Counted from the stretch's first letter, positions 8,600-18,586 are shown. The stretch: DNA of 64,000 nucleotides from Synechococcus sp. MU1617 (GCF_020514235.1 NZ_VTLB01000001.1:124001-188000); one strand, 5' to 3'. Notes: generated by a model from the letters alone, not told the origin. Numbers and translations are program-made.

Positions 8600-8794
8600 A
8601 TGGCCAAGAACAAGGGCGTCCGGATCGTGATCACTCTCGAGTGCACCGAATGCCGGTCCAATCCCGCCAAGCGTTCACCCGGCGTGTCTCGCTACACGAC
8701 GGAAAAGAACCGCCGGAACACCACCGAACGGCTGGAGATCAAAAAGTTCTGTCCCCACTGCAACAAGGCCACGCTCCATAAGGAGATCAAGTGA
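8600..8794 (+). CDS. rpmG: 50S ribosomal protein L33
   Basis: 64 residues from the ATG at 8600 ([18 protein letters not shown]). It keeps the CxxC pairs ECTEC and FCPHCNKAT, so it is the zinc-binding form of L33. An in-frame ATG at 8558 would add 14 residues that are foreign to the family. It is followed 38 bases later by rpsR, a common cyanobacterial pairing that suggests cotranscription. Confidence 0.95.
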   Translation: MAKNKGVRIVITLECTECRSNPAKRSPGVSRYTTEKNRRNTTERLEIKKFCPHCNKATLHKEIK

Positions 8795-8832
8795 CCTTGC
8801 AGGTCCGTCTTTCCTCCATCCGTTCCTGAGTC

Positions 8833-9054
8833 ATGTCCAGCTCCTTCTTCAAGAAGCGTCTCTCGCCGATCAAACCCGGTGATCCCATCGATTACAAGGA
8901 TGTGGATCTTCTCAAGAAGTTCATCACCGAACGCGGCAAAATTCTTCCCCGTCGCCTCACCGGCCTCACCGCCAAGCAGCAGCGCGATCTCACCAACGCC
9001 GTCAAGCGTGCCCGCATCGTTGCCCTTCTGCCGTTCGTGAACCCCGAAGGTTGA
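8833..9054 (+). CDS. rpsR: 30S ribosomal protein S18
   Basis: 73 residues with the S18 signature [23 protein letters not shown] and the basic tail [12 protein letters not shown]. Length is typical. It lies between rpmG and the RNase II gene, 10 bases from the latter, so the three probably form one operon linking ribosomal proteins with an exoribonuclease. Confidence 0.96.
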
Positions 9055-9064
9055 TCCTCGGGCG

Positions 9065-11095
9065 TTGAACAATTCCATCCAACCCGGAGACACCGTCGCG
9101 GTTGTTCTCAAGGGTTCTCCTCTTCTCGGCCGTCTTCTGTCCATCAAGGGCAGCAAGGCGGTTCTTTCTTTTGGTGGTCAACGTCGTGACCAGGGCCTGC
9201 CCCTGCGCGATCTGATTGCCATTGATCCTGAGCATCTCTTCGAACAATGTGACCTGCCTGGCCCTGAGCAGGTGCAGGACAGCGCGCCATCAGCACGGGC
9301 CGTCGTCGAGGCCTGGCAGCTGCTGGAAATGGATCAACCTGGGGGCATGGCTCGACTGAGCCTTTGTGAGCTGGGCGAGTTGGTGTTGACCCCGTTCGAT
9401 CTCGCCGGTCTGGCAGCGCTGTGGGCCTGGCTACATGGAAGCCAACAGTTGTTCCGCTGGCGTCGAGACCGCTTGATCCAACCACTCCCCTGCGAGGAAC
9501 GGGACAGCCTGCGGCGCCAACGCCGTGCTGAGCGGCAGGTGCAACAGCATGAAAAACGGCAGCTCGTGTTGCTGCGGGCGGAGCGAGGCCTCAGCGACGA
9601 TGAACGCCTCGAACTGGGCCAGGTTTGGGATGAGCGCTTCAGCCACTGGATTCAGTTGCTGAAAGACAATCCCGCGGCGGTGGGCTCCGACCTGGATCTC
9701 CAGCAGTGGTCGGCACCCTTATCGATCGGATCCGATGCAGCCGATCTGCGGCAATGGTTGATCGTGCGTGGGTTGCTCGATCCCAATGAGCCCATTGGTT
9801 TGAGAGGCAGCGTCTGGTCTCGTCGTTTTCCCACTGATCTGGTGGAGGAAGCGAATCGCCTTGTTGCTCTGTCGAATGAAGAGCTGCCTGGGGATGAGCA
9901 ACGCATCGACCTCACGCACCTGGCGACCTACAGCCTGGACGATGCAGGAACCCGCGAAATTGATGACGCTCTCTCCCTGGAGCGTCGTGACGGCGTTGAT
10001 TGGATCTGGATCCACATCGCTGATCCCAGTCGGCTGATCGGCATTGACTCCCCCCTCGATCAGGAAGCCAAACGTCGGGCCACCAGTTTGTATTTGGCGG
10101 AGGGTGTGATGCCCATGCTCCCTCTTGAGCTGGCAGCCGGTCCCCTCAGCCTGCGGTCCGGGCAGCGTTGTGCAGCCTTGAGTGTGGCCGTCCACCTTGA
10201 TGATGATGGTGCTGTGGCGGAACAACGGATTGCGCGCAGCTGGATCCGACCGCGCTACGGCCTCACTTACACCGATGGTGATGAGCTGATCGAGTTGGCT
10301 CCCCCAGGCGATGAAGCCTTGTCGGATCTCTCGCGACTCTTGATTCAGCGCATGCGCTGGCGCCGCTCCAAAGGGGCCGTGATGTTCGACCGACCCGAGG
10401 GCCGCTTCCGCCGCAGCGATGGGACGTTGACGCTGCAGGTGATTGACCCGTCACCCTCCCGCCTGATGGTGAGTGAAGCGATGCTGCTGATGGGCGCTGT
10501 TGTGGCCAGCTTTGGGAAAGAGCACAACCTGCCACTGCCCTTCCGCAGTCAGCCTGCGGCGGAGCTGCCCTCCAGCGATGAACTCAATCGAATCCCCGAG
10601 GGCCCAGCCCGTGATGCGGCGATTAAGCGCTGTTTGAGCCGTGGCGTGCAGGGAACGCGACCCATGCCCCATTTCAGCCTCGGGCTTGAGGCCTATGTGC
10701 AGGCGACATCACCGATTCGACGCTATGCCGATCTCGTGGCCCACCGCCAGATCATTGCCCAGCTTTCGGCGATTGCGCCGATGGATGAAGAGCATCTGGG
10801 TGAAGTGATCGACGATCTCGATGATCCATTGCGCCAATCCATTCAGATCAGCCGGGAGGATCAACGCCACTGGCAGCAGGTGTGGTTCGCTGAGCATCAG
10901 AACACCGTTTGGTCGGCCGAATTCCTGCGCTGGTTGCGGCCGCAGGATCGATTGGCCCTGGTTTATGTCAGCGACCTGGCCATGGATCTGGTCGGTTGTG
11001 TGACTGCAACAGCCGCTGAGCCCGGCGACGCTCTTGAACTCAAGGTGGGTCGTGCTGACCCCGTACGCGGTGAGCTGCAGCTTCAGTTGTCCTGA
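9065..11095 (+). CDS. RNase II family 3'-5' exoribonuclease, probably active
   Basis: 676 residues starting with TTG 10 bases after rpsR. The RNB domain carries the metal-binding signature as DAGTREIDDALSLE (about residues 296-310); the position equivalent to E. coli Asp207 is Glu, while the other acidic residues are kept. The RNA-clamp motif TSPIRRYADLVAHR is intact. The N-terminal cold-shock and C-terminal S1-like parts are short, typical of cyanobacterial RNase II rather than RNase R. It should degrade single-stranded RNA processively. Its 3' end overlaps the convergent oxidoreductase gene by 13 bases. A second, degenerate paralogue lies at 32124. Confidence 0.88.
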   Translation: MNNSIQPGDTVAVVLKGSPLLGRLLSIKGSKAVLSFGGQRRDQGLPLRDLIAIDPEHLFEQCDLPGPEQVQDSAPSARAVVEAWQLLEMDQPGGMARLSLCELGELVLTPFDLAGLAALWAWLHGSQQLFRWRRDRLIQPLPCEERDSLRRQRRAERQVQQHEKRQLVLLRAERGLSDDERLELGQVWDERFSHWIQLLKDNPAAVGSDLDLQQWSAPLSIGSDAADLRQWLIVRGLLDPNEPIGLRGSVWSRRFPTDLVEEANRLVALSNEELPGDEQRIDLTHLATYSLDDAGTREIDDALSLERRDGVDWIWIHIADPSRLIGIDSPLDQEAKRRATSLYLAEGVMPMLPLELAAGPLSLRSGQRCAALSVAVHLDDDGAVAEQRIARSWIRPRYGLTYTDGDELIELAPPGDEALSDLSRLLIQRMRWRRSKGAVMFDRPEGRFRRSDGTLTLQVIDPSPSRLMVSEAMLLMGAVVASFGKEHNLPLPFRSQPAAELPSSDELNRIPEGPARDAAIKRCLSRGVQGTRPMPHFSLGLEAYVQATSPIRRYADLVAHRQIIAQLSAIAPMDEEHLGEVIDDLDDPLRQSIQISREDQRHWQQVWFAEHQNTVWSAEFLRWLRPQDRLALVYVSDLAMDLVGCVTATAAEPGDALELKVGRADPVRGELQLQLS

Positions 11096-12870
11096 TCCAG
11101 AACCCCTGTGATCCGCACCCACGGACCCCATGGATTTTTTACGCCGCGCAGACTCACCCTTTGGCCGGCGTGATCCGAGGCGGAAAGCCAGCGGTGAATG
11201 GCGGGTTCCAGCGTGATCAGGGGCGAGAGTCCTTCTGCGGTTTGCAATTGATAGCCCTCCTGAAGGTTGCCTGTGAGCACGCCACTGAGACCGACCTCAT
11301 GAGGCTGGTTTGGCGCCTGGTTCACGCCGGGGGGAATGAGCGTGCTGGCCCGTGGGCCTGAAAGGCAGCCCTTCGCATCCAGGTGTTCAGGTCGAGCCAA
11401 GCCCTGCTCCTGAGCTGTAACCCAGTGCGGATGCCAAAGCGGCCAGTCCCAGATCGGGAGCACTGCCGCAGGGGCTTGGGGCTCGTGGATCAGTGCTGAC
11501 TGGATGGCATCAACCGCCAGATCACCAACGGCACAGCCCTGGCGAACGGCCATGGCCGCTGCAAGACCCGCCACCTGGCCCAGATTGAGGATCAAAGGCT
11601 GCAACCGCGTTGCCCCATTGGCCATATGGCTGACGCTGAAGCCTTTCTCCGCCATCACAAGGTTGGGAATCGATTCTGAGATCAAGGCATCGAAGGGGAT
11701 GCAGAAGGGCGTACCGCTCCAACGCCCTCCCCAACGCACACTTTTCTGTGCGAGGGGCCAGTCCTCACCGGGGTAGTGATGGTCATTGGCGTAGGTGCCC
11801 ACAGCGATGCTGGTGCAGCGTCCCTGGGCATCAACCGGTAGAGGTCCCCGCTGGGCTCCCTTGGACATCGGCAAGAGGTCGCATTCCGTGACCGTTGATC
11901 GACCCATCAGCCGCCGACCTTCCCGCCAGTACGGCATCAACGCCAGGCTGGGGTCTTCACCTGGAAAAGCGTTCCCTGCAGCGATCCAACCACCGCTGCA
12001 TTCCGACAGCGCCGCGAGGAAATCCTTGCTGTGCCCCTGCATCTCTTGAGCCAGCTCTGCACGAACCTCGGCATCCGCACTGAGAGCTCGATCGAGACCT
12101 TTGTGCCAGTCGTTGCCCTCCAGGGGCCAATTCAGCATGACCAGGCCGCTGGGCAGACGGCCATAGGTGATGGTTTTCTCGATGCCGAAGCTGGCGATGC
12201 TCTGATCAAACGGAATCCGCGGGATCGCATCCGCGCGCTGCGGATCGAGATCCCCATGCAACTGACCCATCACCACCCAGGTGGGTGACTGAATGGGTTG
12301 TTCTTGAAAGAAGGCTTCGCTCTCGAGCCTGCACTGATCGGGTGCACTGGGTTCATCCCAGATCTCCTTTGCTTCCCAACCCCAGCGGAAAGGAGCCGAG
12401 GACAGGGCAAGCAGATCACCCAGGTCACTGCCGTCAACAAACACATCGGCGGAGAAGGTCTCGACACCATTTGCGCTGTGGATCTCCACGGAATGGAGGC
12501 GGCCCTGCTGGCCGTGAACCTGCTCGAGCCTGCTGTGGGGACGCCACTCCAGCTTGGGCTCGGCAGCCACCCAGCGTTGCAGGATCCGTTCGGCCGTTTG
12601 CGGCCTGTATCCGAAACAACTCACCCAGTTCTGGTCGAGCCCGCTCGGCTCCTCCAACTCCAGCTGCCGCAGAAATGCGCCCCAGATCCCGGTCTGCCAA
12701 CAAGTCAGTTCATGGCCATCCGGGGCGCAGACTCCTGCCGAACTCACCATGCCCCCCAACCAGGGGCCGGGAGTGAACAGTGTCGTGTCAGCTCCTGATC
12801 TTGCACTCTGCAGAGCAGCAGCGACGCCTCCGCAGCCACCACCCCAAACCACCACGTCGCGTTGGGTCAT
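11083..12870 (-). CDS. FAD-dependent oxidoreductase
   Basis: 595 residues. The N-terminus has a Rossmann dinucleotide motif, VVVWGGGCGGVAAALQSARSG, followed by a Gly-rich FAD loop (GPWLGGMVSS). The overall pattern fits the FAD-dependent oxidoreductase family with an N-terminal FAD-binding domain (PF12831-like). There is no signal peptide or transmembrane segment, so it is probably cytoplasmic. Substrate is unknown. It is convergent with the RNase II gene and divergent from metG, with no functionally telling neighbour on its strand. Confidence 0.7.
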   Translation of the reverse strand: MTQRDVVVWGGGCGGVAAALQSARSGADTTLFTPGPWLGGMVSSAGVCAPDGHELTCWQTGIWGAFLRQLELEEPSGLDQNWVSCFGYRPQTAERILQRWVAAEPKLEWRPHSRLEQVHGQQGRLHSVEIHSANGVETFSADVFVDGSDLGDLLALSSAPFRWGWEAKEIWDEPSAPDQCRLESEAFFQEQPIQSPTWVVMGQLHGDLDPQRADAIPRIPFDQSIASFGIEKTITYGRLPSGLVMLNWPLEGNDWHKGLDRALSADAEVRAELAQEMQGHSKDFLAALSECSGGWIAAGNAFPGEDPSLALMPYWREGRRLMGRSTVTECDLLPMSKGAQRGPLPVDAQGRCTSIAVGTYANDHHYPGEDWPLAQKSVRWGGRWSGTPFCIPFDALISESIPNLVMAEKGFSVSHMANGATRLQPLILNLGQVAGLAAAMAVRQGCAVGDLAVDAIQSALIHEPQAPAAVLPIWDWPLWHPHWVTAQEQGLARPEHLDAKGCLSGPRASTLIPPGVNQAPNQPHEVGLSGVLTGNLQEGYQLQTAEGLSPLITLEPAIHRWLSASDHAGQRVSLRGVKNPWGPWVRITGVLDQDN

Positions 12871-12956
12871 GGCCAGGGTGGTTTGGCTTGGAGCGCAATG
12901 GGCATGCTCGTTAGAGTCTGTCGTCGCTGCGGTGCAGCGGAGTTCGAACTTTTCTG

Positions 12957-14501
12957 ATGCCCTACACCCTTACGACTCCGCTCTATTACGTCAACGATCG
13001 TCCCCATCTGGGCAGCACCTACACGACCCTCGCCTGTGACGCCCTGGCTCGCTTCGAGCGACTCCGGCTGGAGACGGTGACCTTCGTGACCGGTGTTGAT
13101 GAGCACGGTCAGAAGATTCAACGCACGGCAGAACGTCAGCAGCTGAGCCCCCAAGATCATTGCGATCGCGTCAGCAGCCGCTACCGCGATCTCTGGAATC
13201 AGTGGGGGATTTCCCACGATCGCTTCGTGCGCACCACCAACCCGCGCCACTTGGAGTTGGTGGAGCAGTTCTACGAACGGGTCAAGGCATCCGGCGACAT
13301 CGTTGTTGGCAAGCAAACCGGCTGGTACTGCGTTGATTGCGAGGAATACAAGGACGATCCGGCCGAAGCCCAGTCGCCTTCCTGTTCGATCCACCGCAAG
13401 CCTCTGGAATGGCGCGATGAGGAGAACCTCTTTTTTCGGCTCTCCCGCTATCAATCCGCGATTGAGGAGTTGGTGGCTCGGGATGACTTCATCGCGCCTG
13501 CCAGCAGACGACAGGAAGTGCGCAACTTCGTCGGCCAAGGCTTGCGTGACTTCTCCATTTCACGGGTGAATGTGTCCTGGGGTCTTCCAGTACCCGACCA
13601 TCCCGGTCACACCTTTTACGTCTGGTTTGATGCCCTGCTGGGATATCTCACAGCACTTCTCGACGACGGCGAAGCGGTGTCACTGGACCGGCTTGCCTCT
13701 TGCGGTTGGCCCGCCTCCGTGCACGTGATCGGCAAGGACATCCTTCGCTTTCATGCTGTCTTCTGGCCTGCCATGTGCATGTCTGCAGGACTGCCGGTGC
13801 CGCAAAAGGTGTTTGGCCATGGCTTCCTCACCCGGGAGGGCCAGAAGATGGGCAAATCCCTTGGCAATGTGTTGGACCCGGAATTGTTGCTGGAGCGATG
13901 CGGCACCGATGCCGTTCGTTGGTATCTCCTGCGCGACATCCAATTCGGAGACGACGGAGATTTTCAACAACAACGCTTTGTGGATCTCGTCAACAACGAC
14001 CTCGCCAACACCATCGGCAACTTGCTTAACCGCACCTCGTCGATGGCCCGCAAATGGTTCGATGACGGCGTTCCCCCGGCAGGAGCAGCCTCAAGTGCTG
14101 ACCATCCCCTGGCTATCAAGGCTGCGGAATCCGTCAGCACGGTGATTGAGGCGATGCCGCAGTTTGCGTTCAAGACAGCCGCCGAGTCGATTCTTCAGTT
14201 GGCAATTGCCGCGAACGGCCATCTCAATGACACAGCTCCCTGGAGTCGCATGAAGGAACCCGGTCAAGAGGCGAGCGTTGCCGAAGATTTGTTCGCAGTG
14301 CTGGAAACCACCCGGATTGTTGGCCTTCTGCTTGCCCCGCTGCTGCCCGACCTCAGCGAAAGGATTCTTGCCCAGCTCGGGCAAAGCTTGGATCAAAACA
14401 ACTGGTCGAATCAGCTGAATTGGGGCAGGCTGAGCGGCGGTTCTGCGCTGCCGAAGCCAACACCGGTGATGCAGCGGTTGGAACTGGATGAACCCCTCTA
14501 A
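12957..14501 (+). CDS. metG: Methionyl-tRNA synthetase
   Basis: 514 residues. The class I signatures are present as PHLGSTY (HIGH-like, about residue 19) and KMGKS (about residue 298). A zinc-knuckle set CVDC...CSIH lies at about 124-145. The C-terminal helical anticodon-binding domain is present, but the EMAP-like dimerisation domain of longer MetRS forms is absent, making this a short bacterial form. It charges tRNA-Met; fmt for the next step and an elongator-type tRNA-Met gene are also in this window. Its last 14 bases overlap lptC. Confidence 0.95.
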   Translation: MPYTLTTPLYYVNDRPHLGSTYTTLACDALARFERLRLETVTFVTGVDEHGQKIQRTAERQQLSPQDHCDRVSSRYRDLWNQWGISHDRFVRTTNPRHLELVEQFYERVKASGDIVVGKQTGWYCVDCEEYKDDPAEAQSPSCSIHRKPLEWRDEENLFFRLSRYQSAIEELVARDDFIAPASRRQEVRNFVGQGLRDFSISRVNVSWGLPVPDHPGHTFYVWFDALLGYLTALLDDGEAVSLDRLASCGWPASVHVIGKDILRFHAVFWPAMCMSAGLPVPQKVFGHGFLTREGQKMGKSLGNVLDPELLLERCGTDAVRWYLLRDIQFGDDGDFQQQRFVDLVNNDLANTIGNLLNRTSSMARKWFDDGVPPAGAASSADHPLAIKAAESVSTVIEAMPQFAFKTAAESILQLAIAANGHLNDTAPWSRMKEPGQEASVAEDLFAVLETTRIVGLLLAPLLPDLSERILAQLGQSLDQNNWSNQLNWGRLSGGSALPKPTPVMQRLELDEPL

Positions 14502-15654
14502 ACAAAGCATGCTGGGTCGGTTGTCGCGTAGTGGTTTGACGGCTGCCCTTGTGGCGAGTGCATTGCTGACCGCTTGCACGACACGTCGGCCAATCACGGT
14601 TGAACCCACGCCTTCCTTCGTGTTTCGATCGCTGGATTTGAGTCAACGGACCGACGACGGCAACCGTGACTGGGATCTCAGCAGCCCCGAGGCGCGTTAC
14701 GACCTGAGCAGTCGAACCATCCGTGCACGACGTCCTGAGGGCGTTCTCTATCGCGACGATCAACCGCACTACCGGATCACTGCTGATCTCGCCACGGTGT
14801 TGAGAGATGGAGAGCTCGTCGTTCTTGAAGGATCGGTTCAGCTGCGGCAGTTGAACCAACGGGGGCTGACGATTGAGGGAGACAATCTGATTTGGACGCC
14901 ATCGCAGTCGCGGATGGTGATCAATCAACGGCCAACGGCCAATGATGGCCAGACGCAAATTCGATCCCGCGAGCTGGCCTTCCAGCAGGACACCGAGGTG
15001 CTGGTGTTCAGCGGCCCGACCCAGCTGAACCGTGTTGATGAAACAAGTGCTGCTTCAACAGTGGTGCGCGGTGGCAGCGGAACCTGGAATCTGAAGAGCG
15101 GTTTGATGCAGGCGCCTGGTCCGGTGGAGGCCGTGCGCAGTGATGGCCGAACGCTCAACGCATCGGGCCTGGATGGCAATACCCGCAAGGGTTACCTCGA
15201 CCTTCAACAACCGGTCATGCTTGTGCTCGAAAACGAACGGGGAAGGATCACTGCCGGACGGACGCGTTGGCTGTTTTCGGCGAAGCAACTTCAATCCGAT
15301 CAACCCCTTCAGGCTGATTTGAAAAACAGCAAAGTGCAGGGCGGGGGATTCAAGCTTGATGAACGCACTGGCACTGTGATCATTTCCAGGGACTGTCGCG
15401 TGGAGCAGAAGTCGGAAACGCTTACGGCTCGCAGGTGTGCATGGAACTGGCGCAGTGAACGGGTTGTGGCTGATGGTGATGTGGTTCTTCAGCGAACCAA
15501 GCCTGAGCAGATCACGCGGGCATCACGCATGGAAGCCAAGCTCTCTGATGATGGCGAGATCCGTTTCGGCCAATCCGGAGCGAGGGTTGAATCCAGGATC
15601 AAGCTGAGTCCGGCAGCACAGGAGAAACCTCGCCGGCCCCAAGTGTCGTTCTGA
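14488..15654 (+). CDS. lptC: LptC-family lipopolysaccharide export lipoprotein
   Basis: 388 residues. The start has a lipobox-like LLTAC (Cys at about residue 30), implying an envelope lipoprotein. The body holds repeating beta-strand units (DLSSRTIRA, LRDGELVVLEGSVQL, LTIEGDNLIW) of the LptC/LptA jelly-roll type. The protein is about twice the length of E. coli LptC, as I expect for cyanobacteria. LptC links the LptBFG ABC transporter to the periplasmic bridge. It overlaps metG by 14 bases, so translation may be coupled; its 3' end overlaps the convergent CCB gene by 56 bases. Confidence 0.8.
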   Translation: MNPSKQSMLGRLSRSGLTAALVASALLTACTTRRPITVEPTPSFVFRSLDLSQRTDDGNRDWDLSSPEARYDLSSRTIRARRPEGVLYRDDQPHYRITADLATVLRDGELVVLEGSVQLRQLNQRGLTIEGDNLIWTPSQSRMVINQRPTANDGQTQIRSRELAFQQDTEVLVFSGPTQLNRVDETSAASTVVRGGSGTWNLKSGLMQAPGPVEAVRSDGRTLNASGLDGNTRKGYLDLQQPVMLVLENERGRITAGRTRWLFSAKQLQSDQPLQADLKNSKVQGGGFKLDERTGTVIISRDCRVEQKSETLTARRCAWNWRSERVVADGDVVLQRTKPEQITRASRMEAKLSDDGEIRFGQSGARVESRIKLSPAAQEKPRRPQVSF

Positions 15655-16249
15655 GCCGCTGGGTCCAGCCCTCAATCCATCGTTCATCCGATCGGGTGAA
15701 ACATCGCGGTGACCAGCCCCCCACGATCACGGCTCCTTCGTTGCCCATGGGGCATACAACGATGGAAGGGAGTGAAGGCAGCATCGCGTCGAATTCCGCC
15801 CGGCCCGGAAACAGTGTTGTGTTCACCAGTGAGATGGTTTGGTCACGTTCAAGGGCCCGTTTGGTGATCGGCCCTGGCTGAAACGAGTCCTGACTGATTA
15901 GGCCTCGACGCAACACGACCTGTTGGCGCCACAGCACGAGCACCGATGCCGCTGGCGTTGCCGTCAGCAGCATGTGGCTGCCCCAGGCCAGCTCCTGTTG
16001 TTGGTCCTTACTGAACTGATCCGCCATCACCAGTCCCTGCTCTCCCTTCAACGGAACCTTCTCCGCTGATTTGGGATTGGCCCTTGTCCAGAGCACAGCC
16101 ACCAACATCAACCCAACCGCTGCCATCCCCGCCAGAACCTCTGCTCTTTGCAGTTCGGGTGTCACGGTCTCCGCTAACCCAGCATTGGTCACGGTCAGAC
16201 CCAGCAACAAGAGCGCACAGATCAGAACGGCTCGGGCGGGACCTGGCAT
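15599..16249 (-). CDS. Cofactor assembly of complex C subunit B (CCB2/CCB4-like)
   Basis: About 216 residues with two N-terminal membrane helices (about 5-25 and 40-58), then a soluble domain rich in beta-strands (LVLWRQQVVLRRGLIS, VVCPMGNEGAVIVGGWSPRCF). This matches the CCB2/CCB4 family (DUF2930), needed to attach the c' haem to cytochrome b6. The ATG at 16249 is used; a TTG one codon earlier is possible. It converges on lptC with an overlap and is divergent from the TerB-like gene. Confidence 0.75.
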   Translation of the reverse strand: MPGPARAVLICALLLLGLTVTNAGLAETVTPELQRAEVLAGMAAVGLMLVAVLWTRANPKSAEKVPLKGEQGLVMADQFSKDQQQELAWGSHMLLTATPAASVLVLWRQQVVLRRGLISQDSFQPGPITKRALERDQTISLVNTTLFPGRAEFDAMLPSLPSIVVCPMGNEGAVIVGGWSPRCFTRSDERWIEGWTQRLRTTLGAGEVSPVLPDSA

Positions 16250-16296
16250 CAAAGAAGGTTGCTGTCAGAACGCAATCATCCTGCTCAAATACGGAC

Positions 16297-16719
16297 ATGT
16301 GCGTCTCTGCCATGACGACTCCCGAGGCTTTTGCCGCCATTGCCCTCGCCGCCGTTGCCTGTGATGGAAAGCTGGGGCGGGATGAAGCGCATGCCCTGCG
16401 CTGTCAGCTGGAATACCGATCGCTCTACAGCGACAGCTCTGAAGCTGCGATGGGTGAATTGTTTGATCGCCTGCTGCTGCTGTTGCGGGAGCAGGGCGTT
16501 CAGGGCTTGATTGCCTCTGCCTTACCGCAGCTCAATCGAACACAGCAGCAGTCGGCCCTGGCTGTGGCCGCGCATCTGGTGCATGCAGACCGCAAGATCA
16601 CAACGGAGGAGACCGACCTCTTGGATCAGCTCACCCGTCAGATGACGTTGCCCGACAACGAAGCCTGCATGGTTGTTGAGGCAATTGAAGCCCTTAACCG
16701 CGACATGCTGGACAGCTAA
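16297..16719 (+). CDS. TerB-family protein
   Basis: About 140 residues, all helical. The pattern AAIALAAVACDGKLGRDEA...LAVAAHLVHADRKITTEE matches the TerB/tellurite-resistance-like helical domain with paired acidic DGK/DRK motifs that can bind metal. A second ATG at 16312 (MTTPEAF) is an equally good start. Despite the family name, most cyanobacterial members have no shown link to tellurite. It is followed 33 bases later by psb32. Confidence 0.75.
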   Translation: MCVSAMTTPEAFAAIALAAVACDGKLGRDEAHALRCQLEYRSLYSDSSEAAMGELFDRLLLLLREQGVQGLIASALPQLNRTQQQSALAVAAHLVHADRKITTEETDLLDQLTRQMTLPDNEACMVVEAIEALNRDMLDS

Positions 16720-16752
16720 CGGCAGACTGAGGGAGTCATAACGCTTGAAGGG

Positions 16753-17424
16753 ATGCCTCGTTCCGCCAGACGCCTGTTGGCCAGCCTGCTTAGTTTCGGG
16801 TTCTGTCTTCTCCTCTGCGCCCCTGCCAGTCTGGCGATCTCACCTGCCGCGTTGGGTGGAAGCCTGCCGGATGCACTGGTGATCGACGATGCCGACGTGT
16901 TCAGCCGCGCCAGCCGTGGTGAATTGGAGGTGAAATTGCGCAGTTTTGATGATCAACGGGTGGACGCCCGCTTGATCACGCTGCGGCGATTGGATTACGG
17001 CATCAACTTGAACAGCTTCGGTGAGGAACTTCTCGAGACGTGGAGCTCCCCCAGCGGTAATCCCCTGCTGTTGATGTTGATCGAAACCTCCAACAAGCGT
17101 TCAGCCGTGGTCGCAAATCAGGAGCTCGAAGCACAACTTCCTGCAAGCCTGCTGAAGAGCACCGCGCGGACAACGATGACGGTGCCCCTGCGGGAGGGCG
17201 ATCGCTATCGCCAGGCATCTGTTGATGGCCTCACTCGACTTTCAACTGTCCTCTCGGGTGGGGAAGATCCTGGTCCTCCGAAGGAAATTGAACGGGTCAC
17301 TCTGCCCACCAACATTCCCACCAAGGCGGAAACCGCTGAGAGCGATGCCACCAAATGGGTGATCATCTTGTTGGTGCTTGGAACCATCATCCCGATGGCC
17401 ACCTGGTGGGTGTTCTCGCGCTGA
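16753..17424 (+). CDS. psb32: Photosystem II repair protein Psb32
   Basis: 223 residues: a signal-peptide-like start (LLASLLSFGFCLLLCAPASLA), a TPM domain (about 35-170, with VIDDADVFSR and RLDYGINLNSFGEELLETW), a linker, and one C-terminal membrane helix (WVIILLVLGTIIPMATWWVF). This architecture is Psb32, a thylakoid protein that helps protect or repair photosystem II in cyanobacteria. It is immediately followed by pxcA, and the run TerB-psb32-pxcA-cobU-trmL is closely spaced. Confidence 0.85.
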   Translation: MPRSARRLLASLLSFGFCLLLCAPASLAISPAALGGSLPDALVIDDADVFSRASRGELEVKLRSFDDQRVDARLITLRRLDYGINLNSFGEELLETWSSPSGNPLLLMLIETSNKRSAVVANQELEAQLPASLLKSTARTTMTVPLREGDRYRQASVDGLTRLSTVLSGGEDPGPPKEIERVTLPTNIPTKAETAESDATKWVIILLVLGTIIPMATWWVFSR

Positions 17425-17437
17425 AGACCTAACTGCG

Positions 17438-18586
17438 ATGAGCCGCCGTAACTGGATCAACCTGTTCAGCAACAGCCAATCCATCGAACTCTCGAGTGAT
17501 CTTGAGCGTGGATACGAGGCGGCTCTTCTTATCCAAAGCCTGGAATTGGAGTACTACGGCGACCGGCAGATCCGGCCGGACCTCAAGCTCTCTGTGCCGC
17601 GCTCTGTTCAGGCCACGATTCTGCGTCGCTTCAAAACGGCGCTGGCCATTTGCCGTAATTCAGCAGCCAATCTCTCGGAACAACGGGGCCAACTGGATTC
17701 CCAGGAGCTGCGTCAACTCCAACTGATTGAATCCGTCGTGAGCCGCTATGGATCGCGACGATCCAGCAGTTCACCGTCGATCAGCCGCTCACCGGATGCC
17801 CTGCCCCGTTCGCTTCTCGGTGTCTTCGACAGCATTCGACTTCAATTGGATCCTTCGACCGAGGACAACTTGGTTGCCGGCTATCGACGCCGAAGGGACA
17901 GCACGCTGATTTCATTGAGGGTCCTGCTGCTTCTCGTTCTGGTTCCCTTGCTGGTTCAACAGATTGCGGGGACCTATTTGATCTCCCCTGTGGTGAATCA
18001 GTTTTCACCTGAACTTCCTTTCTTGAGTTATCCCAAGCCTCAGTTGGAAGAGAAGGCAGCTGAAAAACTTCGGGTCTACAAGCAAGAGCTGGAATTCGAT
18101 GCCTTCCTCAAAGGCGACCAGCCCCTGGCTGATGGCGCCCTGCGCGACAAGCTCACCGAAAAGGCAACGGAACTCAAGCAGGATGCCGATCAGGAAAGTC
18201 TCAAGGCAATTAAAAATGTCTTTGCAGATTTGGCCGGCCTAATCGCTTTCACCGTGGTGTGTTTTATGAGCCGCGATGAACTGCGGGTTCTTCGAGGATT
18301 TTTGGATGAGGCTGTTTACGGGCTGAGTGATTCCGCCAAGGCCTTCGCCATTATCTTGTTCACTGACATCTTTGTTGGATACCACAGCCCGGAAGGTTGG
18401 TCGGTGCTGCTGGAAGGAATTGCCGACCATTTCGGCCTTCCCTCCAGCCAGAGTTTCGTCAATCTCTTCATCGCGACATTCCCAGTGGTGTTAGCGACGA
18501 TCTTCAAATATTGGATTTTCAGGTATCTCAACCGTGTTTCTCCGTCTTCCGTCGCGACGCTGAAGGGGATGAATGGCGGTGGTTGA
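17438..18586 (+). CDS. pxcA: Proton extrusion protein PxcA (CemA/Ycf10 family)
   Basis: 382 residues from the ATG at 17438. The soluble N-terminal part has the family segment LERGYEAALLIQSLELEYYGDR. Membrane helices follow at about 165-185 (VLLLLVLVPLLVQQI), 265-285 and two near the C-terminus (VLATIFKYWIFRYLNRVSP at the end). This is the CemA/PxcA family, needed for light-driven Na+-dependent proton release and CO2 uptake in cyanobacteria. The gene overlaps the putative cobU start by 14 bases. Confidence 0.9.
   Translation: MSRRNWINLFSNSQSIELSSDLERGYEAALLIQSLELEYYGDRQIRPDLKLSVPRSVQATILRRFKTALAICRNSAANLSEQRGQLDSQELRQLQLIESVVSRYGSRRSSSSPSISRSPDALPRSLLGVFDSIRLQLDPSTEDNLVAGYRRRRDSTLISLRVLLLLVLVPLLVQQIAGTYLISPVVNQFSPELPFLSYPKPQLEEKAAEKLRVYKQELEFDAFLKGDQPLADGALRDKLTEKATELKQDADQESLKAIKNVFADLAGLIAFTVVCFMSRDELRVLRGFLDEAVYGLSDSAKAFAIILFTDIFVGYHSPEGWSVLLEGIADHFGLPSSQSFVNLFIATFPVVLATIFKYWIFRYLNRVSPSSVATLKGMNGGG

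Noticed and set aside
12867-13538. 223-residue ORF antisense to metG
   Set aside because: metG motifs (HIGH-like, zinc knuckle) are in the opposite frame; no independent support.
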